Source of the DNA: Comamonadaceae bacterium
GTDB lineage: Bacteria > Pseudomonadota > Gammaproteobacteria > Burkholderiales > Burkholderiaceae_C
DNA: 64,000 nucleotides
NCBI GenBank assembly: GCA_027484105.1
Contig: JAIXUG010000008.1
Location: 45,253-109,252 of the forward strand
Reading direction: 5' to 3'
The notes beneath the pieces were generated by a model. The model saw only the letters and a list, made by a program, of their open reading frames with translations. It was not told where the DNA came from and ran no database searches. Below, one piece after another: positions 8,821-19,041 of this stretch (within the stretch, counting starts at the first letter, position 1; each line of letters opens with the position of its first letter). The position numbers and the translations under genes are program-made.

Positions 8821-10011
8821 TTAAAACGCTTCGATGCCAAGCAAGGCCGACGCTTGCAAGGCGGTGGCGCGCACGGCCTCGGGTGTGGGACCGGTGATGT
8901 TCAGGTGGCCCATCTTGCGGCCAGGGCGAGCCGAGAGCTTGCCGTACAGGTGCAAATGCGTGCCGGGCAAGGCCAGCACTTGTTGCCATGCGGGGGTACT
9001 TGGACCTTTGCCTGTGGGCGTGACTTCAGGCCACAAATCACCCAGCAGGTTGAGCATGATGGCCGCAGAGTGTTGGCGCGGTTGCGTCAGCGGTAAACCC
9101 GCCAGGGTGCGCACCTGCAGCTCAAACTGCGACTGATCGCAGGCGTTCATCGTGTAGTGGCCGCTGTTGTGCGGGCGGGGGGCCATTTCGTTGACCACCA
9201 GCTGACCGCCTTCGAGGAGGAAAAACTCCACACAGAGCACACCCACGTAGTGAAGGCCCTCGGCAATGGCGCGGGTGGCGGCCACGGCTTTCGCGGCCAC
9301 GTCAGAGGGCACGGCACCGTCGTACACGCTGGTCACAGCCAAAATGCCGTCACGGTGCACGTTCAGTTGCACCGGAAAATTCACCATCTGCCCATCGGCC
9401 CCACGCGCCACGATGACCGAGCACTCGGCCCGCAGCGGTAGCATTTTTTCGAGCACGCAGGGCACGTTTTTCAACTCTGTCCAGGCGGCCACTAACTCTT
9501 CGCGGGTCTTGACGCGGATCTGACCCTTGCCGTCGTAACCCATGCGCGAGGTCTTCAAGATGCCCGGCAGCAAATCGTCGCTGACAGCAGCCAACTGCTC
9601 CGCCTTCTCGATCACAGCATGCGGGGCCACCGGCACACCACAGCGCACAAAGTGGGCTTTTTCAGCAGCGCGGTCTTGCGCAATCGCCACCGCTTCGGAC
9701 GCCGGGGCCACCGGACGGTGTGCGCCCAAGGTCAACAGGGCCGGTGCGGGCACGTTTTCAAATTCGGTGGTGATGGCGGCGCAGCGCTGCATCAGCTGCG
9801 CCAGGCCCTGCTCGTCCAAATAATCGGTCTGGATGTGGTGGTGACTCACCCGCCCGGCGGGGCTGGCAGCATCGGGGTCAAGCACCACCGTGAAGTAGCC
9901 CATGGCCTGCGCCGCGTGCACGAACATGCGGCCCAACTGGCCACCGCCCATCACGCCCAAAGTGGCCATCTGGCCATTGACCATGGCGCCCGGCAAAATG
10001 GCGCGGCTCAT
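8821..10011 (-). CDS. purK: 5-(carboxyamino)imidazole ribonucleotide synthase
   Basis: ATP-grasp enzyme that carboxylates AIR to N5-CAIR in purine synthesis. The 396-residue protein starts with the [11 protein letters not shown] nucleotide-binding segment and contains the family blocks [28 protein letters not shown] and LNLLG. Its ATG overlaps the purE stop as ATGA (10008-10011), so PurE, the next enzyme in the pathway, and PurK are made together. N-terminus and length are as expected. Confidence 0.97.
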   Translation of the reverse strand: MSRAILPGAMVNGQMATLGVMGGGQLGRMFVHAAQAMGYFTVVLDPDAASPAGRVSHHHIQTDYLDEQGLAQLMQRCAAITTEFENVPAPALLTLGAHRPVAPASEAVAIAQDRAAEKAHFVRCGVPVAPHAVIEKAEQLAAVSDDLLPGILKTSRMGYDGKGQIRVKTREELVAAWTELKNVPCVLEKMLPLRAECSVIVARGADGQMVNFPVQLNVHRDGILAVTSVYDGAVPSDVAAKAVAATRAIAEGLHYVGVLCVEFFLLEGGQLVVNEMAPRPHNSGHYTMNACDQSQFELQVRTLAGLPLTQPRQHSAAIMLNLLGDLWPEVTPTGKGPSTPAWQQVLALPGTHLHLYGKLSARPGRKMGHLNITGPTPEAVRATALQASALLGIEAF

Positions 10012-10517
10012 GCGGCACCTGTTGGCGAAACGGGAGGAAGCGTCATGGCGCGGGCCATGGCGGTTTGCTCGGCGCGGAAGGCTTCGAGTTTTTGGCGCAA
10101 GGCCGGGTCGTGGTTGGCCAGCATGGCCACGGCAAACAGCGCCGCATTGGCCGCACCGGCTGCGCCAATGGCAAAGGTGGCCACCGGCACGCCCTTGGGC
10201 ATCTGCACAATGGAGTGCAACGAATCCACGCCCGACAAGGCCTTGGTTTGCACCGGCACACCCAACACCGGCACCAAGGTTTTGGCCGCGATCATGCCGG
10301 GCAAATGGGCTGCGCCGCCTGCGCCCGCGATGATGGCCTGCAGGCCCCGCTCGGCCGCGCTCTGTGCATAAGCAAACATATCGTCCGGCATTCTGTGGGC
10401 AGAAACCACGCGGGCGTCGTGAGGGATGCCAAACTGTTGGAGAATCTGGACTGCGTGCTGCATGGTGTCCCAGTCGGAGCTGGAACCCATGACGACGCCG
10501 ATGAGCGCTTGAGTCAT
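10008..10517 (-). CDS. purE: N5-carboxyaminoimidazole ribonucleotide mutase
   Basis: Class I PurE, which converts N5-CAIR to CAIR. The 169-residue protein has the substrate-binding [10 protein letters not shown] near the N-terminus, the catalytic-His segment [10 protein letters not shown] and the [10 protein letters not shown] loop. The open frame extends far upstream, antisense to cnoX; the ATG at 10517 is the family start. First gene of the minus-strand purE-purK-sua5 operon and divergent from cnoX, with 81 bases between them. Confidence 0.97.
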   Translation of the reverse strand: MTQALIGVVMGSSSDWDTMQHAVQILQQFGIPHDARVVSAHRMPDDMFAYAQSAAERGLQAIIAGAGGAAHLPGMIAAKTLVPVLGVPVQTKALSGVDSLHSIVQMPKGVPVATFAIGAAGAANAALFAVAMLANHDPALRQKLEAFRAEQTAMARAMTLPPVSPTGAA

Positions 10518-10598
10518 TGGGTGCTTTTCGAGATCAATGTTGAATTTTAAGGTTTCGCCCTGCCCACAGCCGAAACACAACCCGGAACACTGCCCGCC

Positions 10599-11552
10599 AT
10601 GATGGACGTCACGATACAAAACTTTGAAGCCGAGGTCATCGAAGCCTCCATGACCACGCCTGTATTGGTCGACTTTTGGGCCCCATGGTGCGGCCCTTGC
10701 AAATCGCTGGGCCCCGTGCTGGAAAAAGTTGAGGCCGCCTACGAAGGCCGCTTCAAACTGGTCAAGATCAATTCCGATGCAGAACAGCAATTGGCGCACG
10801 CCTTTGGCATCAAAAGCATCCCGACCTGCGTGCTGCTGAAAAACGGTCAGCCCATCGACGGCTTCATGGGCGCGTTGCCCGAGGGCCAAGTCAAACAATT
10901 TCTGGACAAGCACCTGCCCGCCGCCGAAGAACTGCAGGCCATGGCCGCTGCCGAGGAAGCCCAGCAGCACCTGCAAGCGGGTGACGAGCACAGCGCCCGC
11001 GCCGCCCTGGAACAAGCACTGGCCACCGACCCCGGCAACGACGACGCCCGGTTTGACTTGGTCAAGCTGCTGATTGGCTTGGGCGAGCTGGCCGAAGCCG
11101 CCGCCTTGCTGGCCCCGGCCATGAGCCGCATCCCGGTGCCGCTGCGCTTTGAGGCGCAAACCCAATGGCTCAACGCCCTGGAATTTGTCACCACCGACCC
11201 GCGTGGCCAGTGGGATCTGGCCCAGTTTGACGCTTTGATCACCCAGAACAAACGCGACTTTGAAACCCGCTTTGCCAAAAGCCGCCTGTTGATCGCCGTG
11301 GGCCAATGGGAAGAAGCGATGGAGGAGCTGCTCGAAATCATCATGCGCGACAAGAAGTGGGACAACGAAGCCCCACGCAAAACCTTTGTCGCCCTGCTGG
11401 AGCTGATGACACCCCCCAAGCCCAAAACGCAAGACGCGACAGGCAAATCAGCTGGGGGCATCGAGTTGATGGGCAAAGCCGCGCTGCAGGAAGATCCGCA
11501 CATGGCGATGATCTCAAGCTACCGGCGCAAGCTGAGCATGGCGCTGAACTGA
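10599..11552 (+). CDS. cnoX: thioredoxin-TPR chaperone/redoxin (CnoX/YbbN family)
   Basis: Two-domain cytoplasmic protein of 317 residues: an N-terminal thioredoxin fold with a complete WCGPC active site (30-34) and a C-terminal TPR-like helical region (about 115-290). Family members protect proteins from overoxidation and hand substrates to GroEL or DnaK. E. coli CnoX has lost the CGPC pair; here both Cys remain, so thiol-disulfide activity is plausible (inference). Followed by a bidirectional terminator. It is a plus-strand insert in the purine/glycolysis block. Confidence 0.9.
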   Translation: MMDVTIQNFEAEVIEASMTTPVLVDFWAPWCGPCKSLGPVLEKVEAAYEGRFKLVKINSDAEQQLAHAFGIKSIPTCVLLKNGQPIDGFMGALPEGQVKQFLDKHLPAAEELQAMAAAEEAQQHLQAGDEHSARAALEQALATDPGNDDARFDLVKLLIGLGELAEAAALLAPAMSRIPVPLRFEAQTQWLNALEFVTTDPRGQWDLAQFDALITQNKRDFETRFAKSRLLIAVGQWEEAMEELLEIIMRDKKWDNEAPRKTFVALLELMTPPKPKTQDATGKSAGGIELMGKAALQEDPHMAMISSYRRKLSMALN

Positions 11553-11567
11553 GCTCCCACACCCCCC

Positions 11568-11613
11568 AAAAAGCCCGAGCCCCGACGGCACTGCGCAGCC
11601 AGATCGGGCTTTT
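11568..11613. terminator. bidirectional intrinsic terminator between cnoX and the Mpo1-like gene
   Basis: AAAAGCCCGA (ending at 11578) pairs with TCGGGCTTTT (11604-11613), leaving a 25-base GC-rich internal loop that can fold further. Both strands read into a T run, and the flanking genes converge here, so it can serve both. Confidence 0.7.
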
Positions 11614-11636
11614 CAGCGAATGCGCCCCCAGGCGCC

Positions 11637-12158
11637 TCAGCGCGTTGGTCCTGCCTGGCGCTCGATGTCCATGTGCATGCGCTGCAGCAATCCGGCCCAC
11701 ATCAGCACTTCACCGACCACAAACATCGGCCCCACCAACAAACCCACCACGTCGTCCACAAAAGCGGGTTTGCGGCCCTCGAAATAGTGGCCGATGAACT
11801 GGATGACCCAGCCGACGAAAAACAAGCCTAAACCCGCCTGCCAAACCGCCAAGCCCAAAGCTTGCGCCAAAGGCGGCACCTCATGGGCGGCCGCGATCAG
11901 CACGCCATTGACCACCGATGTGGCCACGCCCAGCAACACATCGCCACGGCTCAGGTACCACAGACTGGTGAGCGCCCACAGGGCCCAGGCCAGCGTCACG
12001 GTCTGACCCGCCACAGACCAAGCTGGGCTCAACAGCAAAACGCCGATGGACAGGAAAATCAGTGGGATGCCGAGCAGGTGGGTGACGATGTTGCGGCGAT
12101 CACGGTGGTAATGGGCGTACTGCACCATCAAAGTGGTCGCGGGTCGAAAAAGTGTCAT
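11637..12158 (-). CDS. Mpo1-like (DUF962/YGL010w) membrane protein
   Basis: Membrane protein of 173 residues with about four to five hydrophobic segments and the Mpo1 hallmark residues: an N-terminal HYHRDRRN followed by THLLGIP, and later QFIGHYFEGRKPA. In yeast Mpo1 is an Fe(II) 2-hydroxy fatty acid dioxygenase acting in alpha-oxidation, and the conserved His residues are the proposed iron ligands. The role in bacteria is untested; a lipid-related function is inference. Convergent with cnoX and divergent from the small membrane protein gene at 12313. Confidence 0.8.
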   Translation of the reverse strand: MTLFRPATTLMVQYAHYHRDRRNIVTHLLGIPLIFLSIGVLLLSPAWSVAGQTVTLAWALWALTSLWYLSRGDVLLGVATSVVNGVLIAAAHEVPPLAQALGLAVWQAGLGLFFVGWVIQFIGHYFEGRKPAFVDDVVGLLVGPMFVVGEVLMWAGLLQRMHMDIERQAGPTR

Positions 12159-12312
12159 TCCATCTCCTCGTTCTAGCGATCAAAACGCTCAATGTAATAC
12201 TTGTAGTTACACACATTTACTGGTTTCAGGCGCACAGCCGGACCGTGTCAGGACTTTCAGTTATGGATGCAACCTAAAATTTAACCATCACTTTTGAACT
12301 CATTTTCCAAAC

Positions 12313-12678
12313 ATGCCACGCGCCAAGCCCCTGATCACCCCCGAAGAGCTGCAATGCCTGCTCGGTGGTACGCCTGTGCGCTCGAACGAGCCCAGCCGCA
12401 GCCAGCTGGCGCAACTGCCATCTGTGCATTTTGGCGCTGCGCTCTGGCTGGTCAAGGGTGTTTTCCTGTATGCCGTTCTCATGAGCCCTGAAGCGGGCAA
12501 GCTGGTGGACAGCAGCCGCTATTTGTGGATGCGCGGATGCCTGGAGTTGGTATGCCTGGCTGTGTTCTGGAGTGCATCGCTTCATTCGCGGGGCCGCACG
12601 GCCGCCAATGCCTGCTTGGTGGTGGCCGGTACCACCTTGCTGCAGGATGCCATGACTCTGCTGGCGTTCGCCGGCTGA
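12313..12678 (+). CDS. small membrane protein, unknown function
   Basis: I do not recognise the family. The 121-residue protein has a polar N-terminus (1-35), then three hydrophobic segments at about 39-57, 75-92 and 98-120. The reading frame has the codon style of its neighbours and is followed at once by a strong intrinsic terminator, which supports a real single-gene transcript. The upstream 154 bases are AT-richer than average and must hold divergent promoters. Confidence 0.65.
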   Translation: MPRAKPLITPEELQCLLGGTPVRSNEPSRSQLAQLPSVHFGAALWLVKGVFLYAVLMSPEAGKLVDSSRYLWMRGCLELVCLAVFWSASLHSRGRTAANACLVVAGTTLLQDAMTLLAFAG

Positions 12679-12696
12679 TTTCCCAAGCCCCAAGAC

Positions 12697-12726
12697 AAAG
12701 GCGCTGCCATGCAGCGCCTTTTTTTT
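12697..12726 (+). terminator. intrinsic terminator
   Basis: GGCGCTGC (12700-12707), loop CAT, GCAGCGCC (12711-12718), then eight T. It ends the transcript of the small membrane protein gene; the convergent purC gene stops 17 bases further on. Confidence 0.85.
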
Positions 12727-12742
12727 ACAAATCACACCTTGT

Positions 12743-13651
12743 TCAGGCCATCAGCTTCTTCATGGCCTCTTCATATTTGGCAGCGGTCTTGTCGATCACC
12801 TCTCGCGGCAAGCGCGGTGCGGGCGGGGTCTTGTCCCAAGGCTTGCCATTGACCAGGGCGGTCTCCAGCCAGTCGCGCAAAAACTGTTTGTCGTAACTCG
12901 GGGGATTCGCGCCCTCTGCATAACTCTCGGCGGGCCAATAGCGCGATGAATCGGGCGTCAGCACCTCATCCATCAACACCAGGGCGCCATCGGCATCGAG
13001 GCCAAACTCGAACTTGGTATCGGCAATAATGATGCCTTTGGTGGCCGCAATGTCGCGCGCTGCTTTGTAAAGCTGGAGGCTGATGTCGCGGATGCGGGTG
13101 GCCAGGTCGGCACCGATCATGGCCACGGTTTGCTCGAAAGTGATGTTCTCGTCGTGCTCGCCCACCGCAGCCTTGGCCGCGGGCGTGTAGATGGGCTCGG
13201 GCAGTTGGCTGGCGTTCTTCAGGCTTTCGGGCAGCTTCACGCCACACACCGAACGGCTTTCTTGGTATTCCTTCCAGCCGCTGCCCGCCAAATAACCGCG
13301 TACCACCGCCTCGACCGGGATGGGCTTCAAGCGCTTGACCAGCATGGAGCGGCCCTTCACCTGCGCGACTTCATTGGGCGACACCACGCTCTCAGGCGCA
13401 TCGCCGGTCAGGTGGATGGGGCAAATGTTCAAGCCCTTGGGACCCAACTGCTCGAACCAGAAAAGCGCCATCTGCGTCAGCAGCACCCCTTTGCCGGGGA
13501 TGGGCTCGCCCATGATCACGTCGAATGCGCTGATGCGGTCGGACGCCACCATCAGAATGCGGTCGTCACCCACGGCGTAGTTGTCACGCACCTTGCCACG
13601 TGCCAACAAAGGCAAGGAAGTCAGGGCCGAGGTGTGAAGCGCAGAGGTCAT
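12743..13651 (-). CDS. purC: phosphoribosylaminoimidazole-succinocarboxamide synthase
   Basis: SAICAR synthase, which joins CAIR and Asp in purine synthesis. The 302-residue protein is the long form seen in many betaproteobacteria, with [38 protein letters not shown] and TKFEFGLD motifs. The ATG at 13651 gives the family N-terminus; an in-frame upstream ATG lies in the fba terminator region. Separated from fbaA by a terminator, so probably transcribed on its own. Confidence 0.97.
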   Translation of the reverse strand: MTSALHTSALTSLPLLARGKVRDNYAVGDDRILMVASDRISAFDVIMGEPIPGKGVLLTQMALFWFEQLGPKGLNICPIHLTGDAPESVVSPNEVAQVKGRSMLVKRLKPIPVEAVVRGYLAGSGWKEYQESRSVCGVKLPESLKNASQLPEPIYTPAAKAAVGEHDENITFEQTVAMIGADLATRIRDISLQLYKAARDIAATKGIIIADTKFEFGLDADGALVLMDEVLTPDSSRYWPAESYAEGANPPSYDKQFLRDWLETALVNGKPWDKTPPAPRLPREVIDKTAAKYEEAMKKLMA

Positions 13652-13663
13652 GAAAAACAGTCC

Positions 13664-13702
13664 AGCAAAAAAGAAAAAGGCCCGTTGAACAGACAACGGG
13701 CC
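13664..13702 (-). terminator. intrinsic terminator of fbaA
   Basis: On the minus strand, GGCCCGTTG and CAACGGGCC (13702-13694 and 13687-13679) form a 9-bp stem with a 6-base loop, followed by a T-rich tract (13678 downward). It lies 23 bases after the fbaA stop and just before the purC start. Confidence 0.8.
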
Positions 13703-13724
13703 ATTCGGGTGAATTATCGCAGGC

Positions 13725-14789
13725 TCAGTTCACCACTTGGGCCAATTCGCCGCGCGCATAACGGGCCGCCACCACCTGCAGGTTGTCGCCCTTGACCTTG
13801 GGCGCTTGGCCTTCGCAGCCGAACTCCAGATAACGCTGCTTGCAGATTTGCTTGGCCGCTTCGCGGGCGGGTTTGAGCCATTCGCGGGCATCGAACTTGT
13901 CGGGGTTTTCAAACAAGAACTTGCGGCAAGCGGCGGTCATCGCCAGACGGATGTCAGTGTCGATGTTGATCTTGCGCACACCGTGTTTGATGGCTTCCTG
14001 AATTTCCTCGACGGGCACGCCAAAGGTTTGCTTCATCTGGCCACCGTACTGGTTGATCATGGCCAACAGTTCTTGCGGCACGCTGGACGAGCCGTGCATG
14101 ACCAAGTGCGTGTTGGGAATGCGGGCGTGGATTTCCTTGACGCGGCTGATAGCCAGGATGTCACCCGTGGGTTTTCGGCTGAACTTATAAGCGCCGTGGC
14201 TGGTACCAATCGCAATCGCCAAAGCGTCCAGACCCGTGGCTTTGACGAACTGCGCCGCCTCTTCGGGGTCGGTCAGCATCTGGCTGTGGTCGAGCTTGCC
14301 AACCGCACCGATGCCGTCCTCTTCACCGGCTTCGCCGGTCTCCAGATTACCCAAGCAACCCAGCTCGCCCTCCACCGAGACGCCCACAGCGTGGGCCATC
14401 TCGACCACGCGCCGGGTCACGTCGACGTTGTAGCCAAAGTCGGCCGGGGTCTTGCCGTCTTCCAGCAAGGAGCCGTCCATCATGACCGACGAAAAACCCA
14501 GGTTGATCGCGCCCTGGCAAACCGCCGGGCTTTGGCCATGGTCCTGGTGCATCACCAGCGGAATGTGGGGCCACTGCTCGGTGGCGGCCTGGATCAAATG
14601 CTTGATGAAAGGCTCACCCGCGTATTTGCGCGCGCCAGCGCTGGCCTGCAGGATGACGGGCGCACCGACCTCGTCGGCCGCCATCATGACGGCTTGCACC
14701 TGCTCGAGGTTGTTGACGTTGAAAGCTGGAATGCCGTAGCCGTTGACGGCCGCGTGGTCCAGCAGCTCGCGCATTGAAACGAGTGCCAT
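13725..14789 (-). CDS. fbaA: fructose-bisphosphate aldolase, class II (Calvin-cycle subtype)
   Basis: Zn-dependent aldolase interconverting fructose 1,6-bisphosphate with DHAP and glyceraldehyde 3-phosphate. The 354-residue protein has the [11 protein letters not shown]-terminal block, HQDHG at 81-85 (catalytic Asp and a metal His) and the GSSSVPQE and NIDTDIR phosphate-binding segments. The ATG at 14789 is chosen over a TTG-type extension further upstream. Lies between pyk and purC in a conserved glycolysis/purine block. Length fits the Fba/CbbA subtype better than the E. coli FbaA subtype. Confidence 0.95.
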   Translation of the reverse strand: MALVSMRELLDHAAVNGYGIPAFNVNNLEQVQAVMMAADEVGAPVILQASAGARKYAGEPFIKHLIQAATEQWPHIPLVMHQDHGQSPAVCQGAINLGFSSVMMDGSLLEDGKTPADFGYNVDVTRRVVEMAHAVGVSVEGELGCLGNLETGEAGEEDGIGAVGKLDHSQMLTDPEEAAQFVKATGLDALAIAIGTSHGAYKFSRKPTGDILAISRVKEIHARIPNTHLVMHGSSSVPQELLAMINQYGGQMKQTFGVPVEEIQEAIKHGVRKINIDTDIRLAMTAACRKFLFENPDKFDAREWLKPAREAAKQICKQRYLEFGCEGQAPKVKGDNLQVVAARYARGELAQVVN

Positions 14790-14904
14790 GGTGGTGGTTT
14801 CCCGGGAAGTTGAAAATGGGGCTGAGCCGAGGTTCACCCGGCTTGTGACTGCGCAGGATTTTAAAGCCTACGCATCGACCCACGCCCACACCGGGCATGC
14901 CGCT

Positions 14905-16335
14905 TCAGGTGGCCCGGCAAATTTTGAGGGTGTTGGTGCCGCCCGGTGTGCCCATGGGTTCACCCACGGTGATGGCATACACGTCCCCCGCTTGCACAAT
15001 GCCGCGCTTTTTCAGGTGCGCTTCGGCATCGGCCAGGGCGGTATCGCGGTCGGCACTGGTGTCCATCAACAAGGGGCTGACGTTGCGCATCAAGGCCATC
15101 TTGCGCTGGGTGGCCACCTTGGGCGTCAAGGCATAAATCGGCATGCGCACGCTGTGGCGGCTCATCCACAAGGCGGTCGAGCCCGAGTCGGTCAAGGCCA
15201 CGATGGCCTTGGCCTTGAGGTGGTGCGCCGTGAACAACGCCCCCATGGCAATGGCATGGTCAATCCGGTTGAAGTGCGCATCCACAAAGTCGTCGTCGAG
15301 GGGATCGTGGTCGGTTTTTTCGGCCTCCAGGCACACGGCGGCCATCATCTCCACCGTCTCCAGGGGGTATTTGCCAGCCGCGGTTTCGGCGCTCAGCATC
15401 ACCGCATCGGTGCCATCGAGCACCGCATTGGCCACGTCACTCACTTCGGCGCGGGTGGGCACCGGGTTGACGATCATGCTTTCCATCATTTGGGTGGCGG
15501 TGATGACCAACTTGTCCAATTCGCGGGCGCGCTTGATCATGTGCTTTTGCAAGCCCGGCACGGCCGCGTTGCCCACCTCCACCGCCAAATCACCGCGCGC
15601 CACCATGATGCCGTCGGACACCGCCAGGATGCGGTCCAGCTCTGGAATGGCCTCAGCGCGTTCGATCTTGGCGATCAAACCGGGGCGGTGACCGTTGGTG
15701 CAGGCCACATTGCACAGCTGGCGTGCCATCTCCATGTCGGTGGCATTTTTCGGGAAACTCACGGCCACGTAATCGGCCTGCAGGCTCATGGCCGTCTTGA
15801 TGTCGTCCATGTCCTTGGCCGTGAGGGCCGGTGCCGTGAGGCCGCCACCTTGTTTGTTGATGCCCTTGTTGTTGGACAGCTCGCCACCCAGCTTGACGGT
15901 GGTGTGCACTTGCTCACCTTTGACGGCCACCACATTCAAGACAATCAGGCCGTCGTTGAGGAGCAGCACATCGCCTGCTTTGACATCGCGGGGCAACTCC
16001 TTGTAATCCAGTCCTACCCCTTGCAGATCACCCAGCTCGGTGCGTGAAGCGTCCAGCACAAAAGCAGCGCCGGGCTCCAACATGACTTTGCCTTCGGCAA
16101 ACTTGCCCACGCGGATCTTGGGGCCCTGCAGATCGGCCATGATGGCCACTTCACGGCCAGCGCGCTGGGAAGCTTCCCGAACCAAGCGGGCACGGTCCAC
16201 GTGGTCTTGTGCCTTGCCGTGGCTGAAATTGAGGCGAACCACATTCACACCGCCCCGGATCATCGCCTCCAAAAGCGCGGGGTCGCTGGAAGCAGGGCCT
16301 AAGGTGGCAACAATTTTGGTGGCACGACGGGGCAT
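14905..16335 (-). CDS. pyk: pyruvate kinase
   Basis: Catalyses phosphoenolpyruvate plus ADP to pyruvate plus ATP. The 476-residue protein contains the N-terminal KIVATLGPASSDP block, NFSHG, the catalytic-Lys region IAKIERAEAIPELD, MVARGDLAVE and the ATQMMESM active-site stretch. The ATG at 16335 follows GGAG with 8-base spacing, so it is preferred over in-frame upstream codons. Divergent from a desaturase gene across a 186-base spacer carrying a large palindrome. Confidence 0.96.
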   Translation of the reverse strand: MPRRATKIVATLGPASSDPALLEAMIRGGVNVVRLNFSHGKAQDHVDRARLVREASQRAGREVAIMADLQGPKIRVGKFAEGKVMLEPGAAFVLDASRTELGDLQGVGLDYKELPRDVKAGDVLLLNDGLIVLNVVAVKGEQVHTTVKLGGELSNNKGINKQGGGLTAPALTAKDMDDIKTAMSLQADYVAVSFPKNATDMEMARQLCNVACTNGHRPGLIAKIERAEAIPELDRILAVSDGIMVARGDLAVEVGNAAVPGLQKHMIKRARELDKLVITATQMMESMIVNPVPTRAEVSDVANAVLDGTDAVMLSAETAAGKYPLETVEMMAAVCLEAEKTDHDPLDDDFVDAHFNRIDHAIAMGALFTAHHLKAKAIVALTDSGSTALWMSRHSVRMPIYALTPKVATQRKMALMRNVSPLLMDTSADRDTALADAEAHLKKRGIVQAGDVYAITVGEPMGTPGGTNTLKICRAT

Positions 16336-16375
16336 TCGAGGATCTCCATGTAATTTGGTTTCAATTTTTACACGA

Positions 16376-16401
16376 AACAGGTTACATGCCAGTGACCTGT
16401 T
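16376..16401. promoter_or_regulatory. 26-bp inverted repeat in the pyk/desaturase spacer (candidate operator)
   Basis: AACAGGTTAC (16376-16385), a 6-base spacer, then GTGACCTGTT (16392-16401). The arms match at 9 of 10 positions. It sits 41 bases upstream of the pyk start and about 120 upstream of the divergent desaturase start, where a regulator could act on either promoter. The binding protein is unknown. Confidence 0.45.
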
Positions 16402-16521
16402 GCAGATTTGCGCGCAATGACGGCGATATGTCCCTGCCAAAGCCCTTGAATTGATCCCTGTCAGGTCATTGAAACGTCTTGCCGACTAAACTCTTGCGTG
16501 AGAGATTTACATTTCAGCGTC

Positions 16522-17637
16522 ATGACCGCCTTACACACCCCCGCCGCCGACCAACCCATCGCTTTGGACCAACCCTTGCCACACCGCAAAACCTTGCGCG
16601 AGTGGTTGATCCCCTTGTCCGAGCGCAGCACGGTGAGAGCGTTTGTGCTGTTGGCGTTGGACTATGCTTTGTTTTTTGCCCTGATCGCCGCCACCGTGGC
16701 GCTGGAAGCCATCTGGGCCAAACTGCTGTGCGGTACCGTGGCTGGTTTTGTGATTGGCCGTCTGTTTGTGATCGGTCACGATGCCTGCCACCAAAGCCTC
16801 ACCCCCCACCGCGAACTCAACAAGGTGCTGGGACGCATCGCGTTCTTGCCCTCGCTCACGCCCTACAGCCTGTGGGACACCGGACACAACGTGGTGCATC
16901 ACGGCTACACCAACCTCAAAGGCGTGGATTTCGTCTGGACTCCCCTGACCGCCGAAGAGTTTTCTGCGCTCAACCCCTTGCAACGTCTGCTGCAAAAGGC
17001 TTACCGCAGCGGCTGGGCACCCGGTTTGTATTACATGATCGAGATCTGGTGGAAGCGCGAGTTCTTTCCGAACAAGACCCACATGCCCACACGCCGTCCG
17101 ATCTTTTTCAAAGACAGCCTGCTGGTGTCTTTGTTTGGCGCCTTCTGGGTGGGCGCCATCGCCGCAGCCGCTGTTCACACCGGCCAATCGGTCTGGCTGT
17201 CGCTGTTGATGGGTGTCTTGATCCCCTTCTTCTTCTGGAACACCATGATCGGTTTTGTGGTTTATGTTCACCACACCCATGTCAAGGTGTCCTGGCATGA
17301 CAACAAAGCCGCCTGGACCAAAGCTGCGCCTTTTGTCTCCACCACGGTGCACCTGACCTTCCCCTTCCAAATCGGCGCACTGATGCACCACATCATGGAA
17401 CACACCGCACACCATGTGGACATGAGCATCCCGCTGTACCGCCTCAAGCAAGCTCAGGCCAAGCTCGAAGAAATGCTGCCGGGCCGCATCATCGTGCAGC
17501 CGTTTTCCTGGAAGTGGTACTTCGAGACCGCCAAAAACTGCAAGATGTACGACTTCACCCGCGAATGCTGGACCGACTTCAAAGGCAACATCACCAGCCC
17601 AGTGCGCGGCAACTTGCCACCCGCTGCTCAGGCCTGA
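16522..17637 (+). CDS. fatty acid desaturase (membrane di-iron)
   Basis: Membrane fatty acid desaturase of 371 residues with the three His boxes HDACH, HNVVHHG and EHTAHH and four hydrophobic spans around them. The second box followed by TN is the DesA/omega-6-like arrangement, so it probably inserts a double bond into membrane acyl chains. Regiospecificity cannot be told from sequence. The ATG at 16522 is chosen over a GTG at 16498. A plus-strand single gene, ended by a strong terminator, inserted between pyk and pgk. Confidence 0.88.
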   Translation: MTALHTPAADQPIALDQPLPHRKTLREWLIPLSERSTVRAFVLLALDYALFFALIAATVALEAIWAKLLCGTVAGFVIGRLFVIGHDACHQSLTPHRELNKVLGRIAFLPSLTPYSLWDTGHNVVHHGYTNLKGVDFVWTPLTAEEFSALNPLQRLLQKAYRSGWAPGLYYMIEIWWKREFFPNKTHMPTRRPIFFKDSLLVSLFGAFWVGAIAAAAVHTGQSVWLSLLMGVLIPFFFWNTMIGFVVYVHHTHVKVSWHDNKAAWTKAAPFVSTTVHLTFPFQIGALMHHIMEHTAHHVDMSIPLYRLKQAQAKLEEMLPGRIIVQPFSWKWYFETAKNCKMYDFTRECWTDFKGNITSPVRGNLPPAAQA

Positions 17638-17660
17638 CCGGGTCTTGGTTCGAACAAATC

Positions 17661-17687
17661 AAAAACCCCGCGATGCGGGGTTTTTTT
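17661..17687. terminator. bidirectional intrinsic terminator
   Basis: CCCCGC (17666-17671), loop GAT, GCGGGG (17675-17680), flanked by five A on the left and seven T on the right. It separates the convergent desaturase and pgk genes and has T runs in both readings. Confidence 0.85.
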
Positions 17688-17727
17688 ATGGCCGGAAATC
17701 TGAACCCTCGTCCGGGCAGAAGTTCTC

Positions 17728-18921
17728 TTAGCCTGCCGCGCGTTTGGCCAAAATCTCAAAGGCGGGCAAAGTCTTTCCCTCCAGGATTTCGAGGAACGCA
17801 CCTCCACCGGTCGAGATGTAGCCGACCTGCTTTTCGATGCCATATTTGGCAATCGCGGCCAGCGTGTCACCACCGCCTGCAATGCTGAAGGCGCTGGACT
17901 CGGCAATCGCCTGGGCAATGACCTTGGTGCCGTTTTCAAAGGCGGCGAACTCGAAAACGCCCACCGGGCCATTCCAGACGATGGAACCTGCGGCCTTGAG
18001 CTGAACCGCCAGCTTGGCCGCCGTTTCGGGGCCGATGTCCAGAATCAAGTCGTCTGCGGCCACCTCGCTGGCCTTTTTGACCGTGGCTGGCGCATCTGCG
18101 GCAAAGGTCTTGGCGGTGACCACGTCCACCGGAATCGGCACCTCCGCACCCCGCGCCTTCATGGCCTCCATCACCGCTTTGGCTTCGTCCACCAAATCGG
18201 CTTCGGCCAGGCTTTTGCCGATCGACAGGCCCGCGGACAGCATGAAAGTGTTGGCAATGCCGCCGCCCACGATGAGCTGGTCGACGTTTTGCGACAAGCT
18301 CTTCAAGATGGTCAGCTTGGTGCTGACCTTGGAGCCCGCCACGATGGCCACCAAAGGCCGCTTCGGCGCCTCCAGGGCCTTGCCAATGGCGTCGATCTCG
18401 GCCGCAAGCAAGGGGCCGGCACAGGCAATGGGCGCGAACTGGGCCATGCCATGGGTCGTTCCCTCGGCGCGGTGGGCGGTGCCAAAAGCATCGTTGACGT
18501 AGATGTCGCACAGGGCGGCCATCTTGCGGGCCAGCGCCTCGTTGTTCTTTTTCTCACCCTTGTTGACGCGGCAGTTTTCGAGCAAGACGACCTGACCGGG
18601 CTCGACCTTGACCCCTTCGACCCAGTTGGCCACCAGCGGCACTTGACGGCCGAGCAACTCGCCCAAACGCTTGGCCACCGGGGCCAGCGAGTCTTCGGCT
18701 TTGAACTCGCCTTCGGTCGGGCGACCCAGATGCGATGTGACCATGACGGCTGCGCCTGCCGCCAGGGCCATCTGGATGCAGGGCACGCTGGCACGGATGC
18801 GGGTGTCCTCGGTGATGCTGCCGTCATCGGCTTGCGGCACATTCAAGTCGGCACGGATGAAAACACGTTGCCCAGCCGCTTGGCCATTGGCGCACAAATC
18901 TGAAAAACGGATGACGTTCAT
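17728..18921 (-). CDS. pgk: phosphoglycerate kinase
   Basis: Glycolytic/gluconeogenic enzyme transferring phosphate from 1,3-bisphosphoglycerate to ADP. The 397-residue protein has the RADLNVP substrate motif (23-29), [11 protein letters not shown], a KVSTK segment and the C-terminal GGGDTLA and STGGGAFLE nucleotide/hinge blocks. Normal length. In many relatives gapA precedes pgk, but here azlD lies upstream instead. Confidence 0.97.
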   Translation of the reverse strand: MNVIRFSDLCANGQAAGQRVFIRADLNVPQADDGSITEDTRIRASVPCIQMALAAGAAVMVTSHLGRPTEGEFKAEDSLAPVAKRLGELLGRQVPLVANWVEGVKVEPGQVVLLENCRVNKGEKKNNEALARKMAALCDIYVNDAFGTAHRAEGTTHGMAQFAPIACAGPLLAAEIDAIGKALEAPKRPLVAIVAGSKVSTKLTILKSLSQNVDQLIVGGGIANTFMLSAGLSIGKSLAEADLVDEAKAVMEAMKARGAEVPIPVDVVTAKTFAADAPATVKKASEVAADDLILDIGPETAAKLAVQLKAAGSIVWNGPVGVFEFAAFENGTKVIAQAIAESSAFSIAGGGDTLAAIAKYGIEKQVGYISTGGGAFLEILEGKTLPAFEILAKRAAG

Positions 18922-19041
18922 GAAAAAGCAGGTCCAAGATCAGGAAAAATTGCCCGGTATTTTAAAAGCAGCCCCTGACAAGGGCTGACAAAGTCGCCAG
19001 GCCAAGCCCCCCTTTGCTGCCGCACTGGCAGGGCTTTGGGC

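Noticed and set aside
12193..12211. TGTAA-N9-TTACA element before the small membrane protein gene
   Set aside because: Only 5-base arms; too short to call an operator without more copies.
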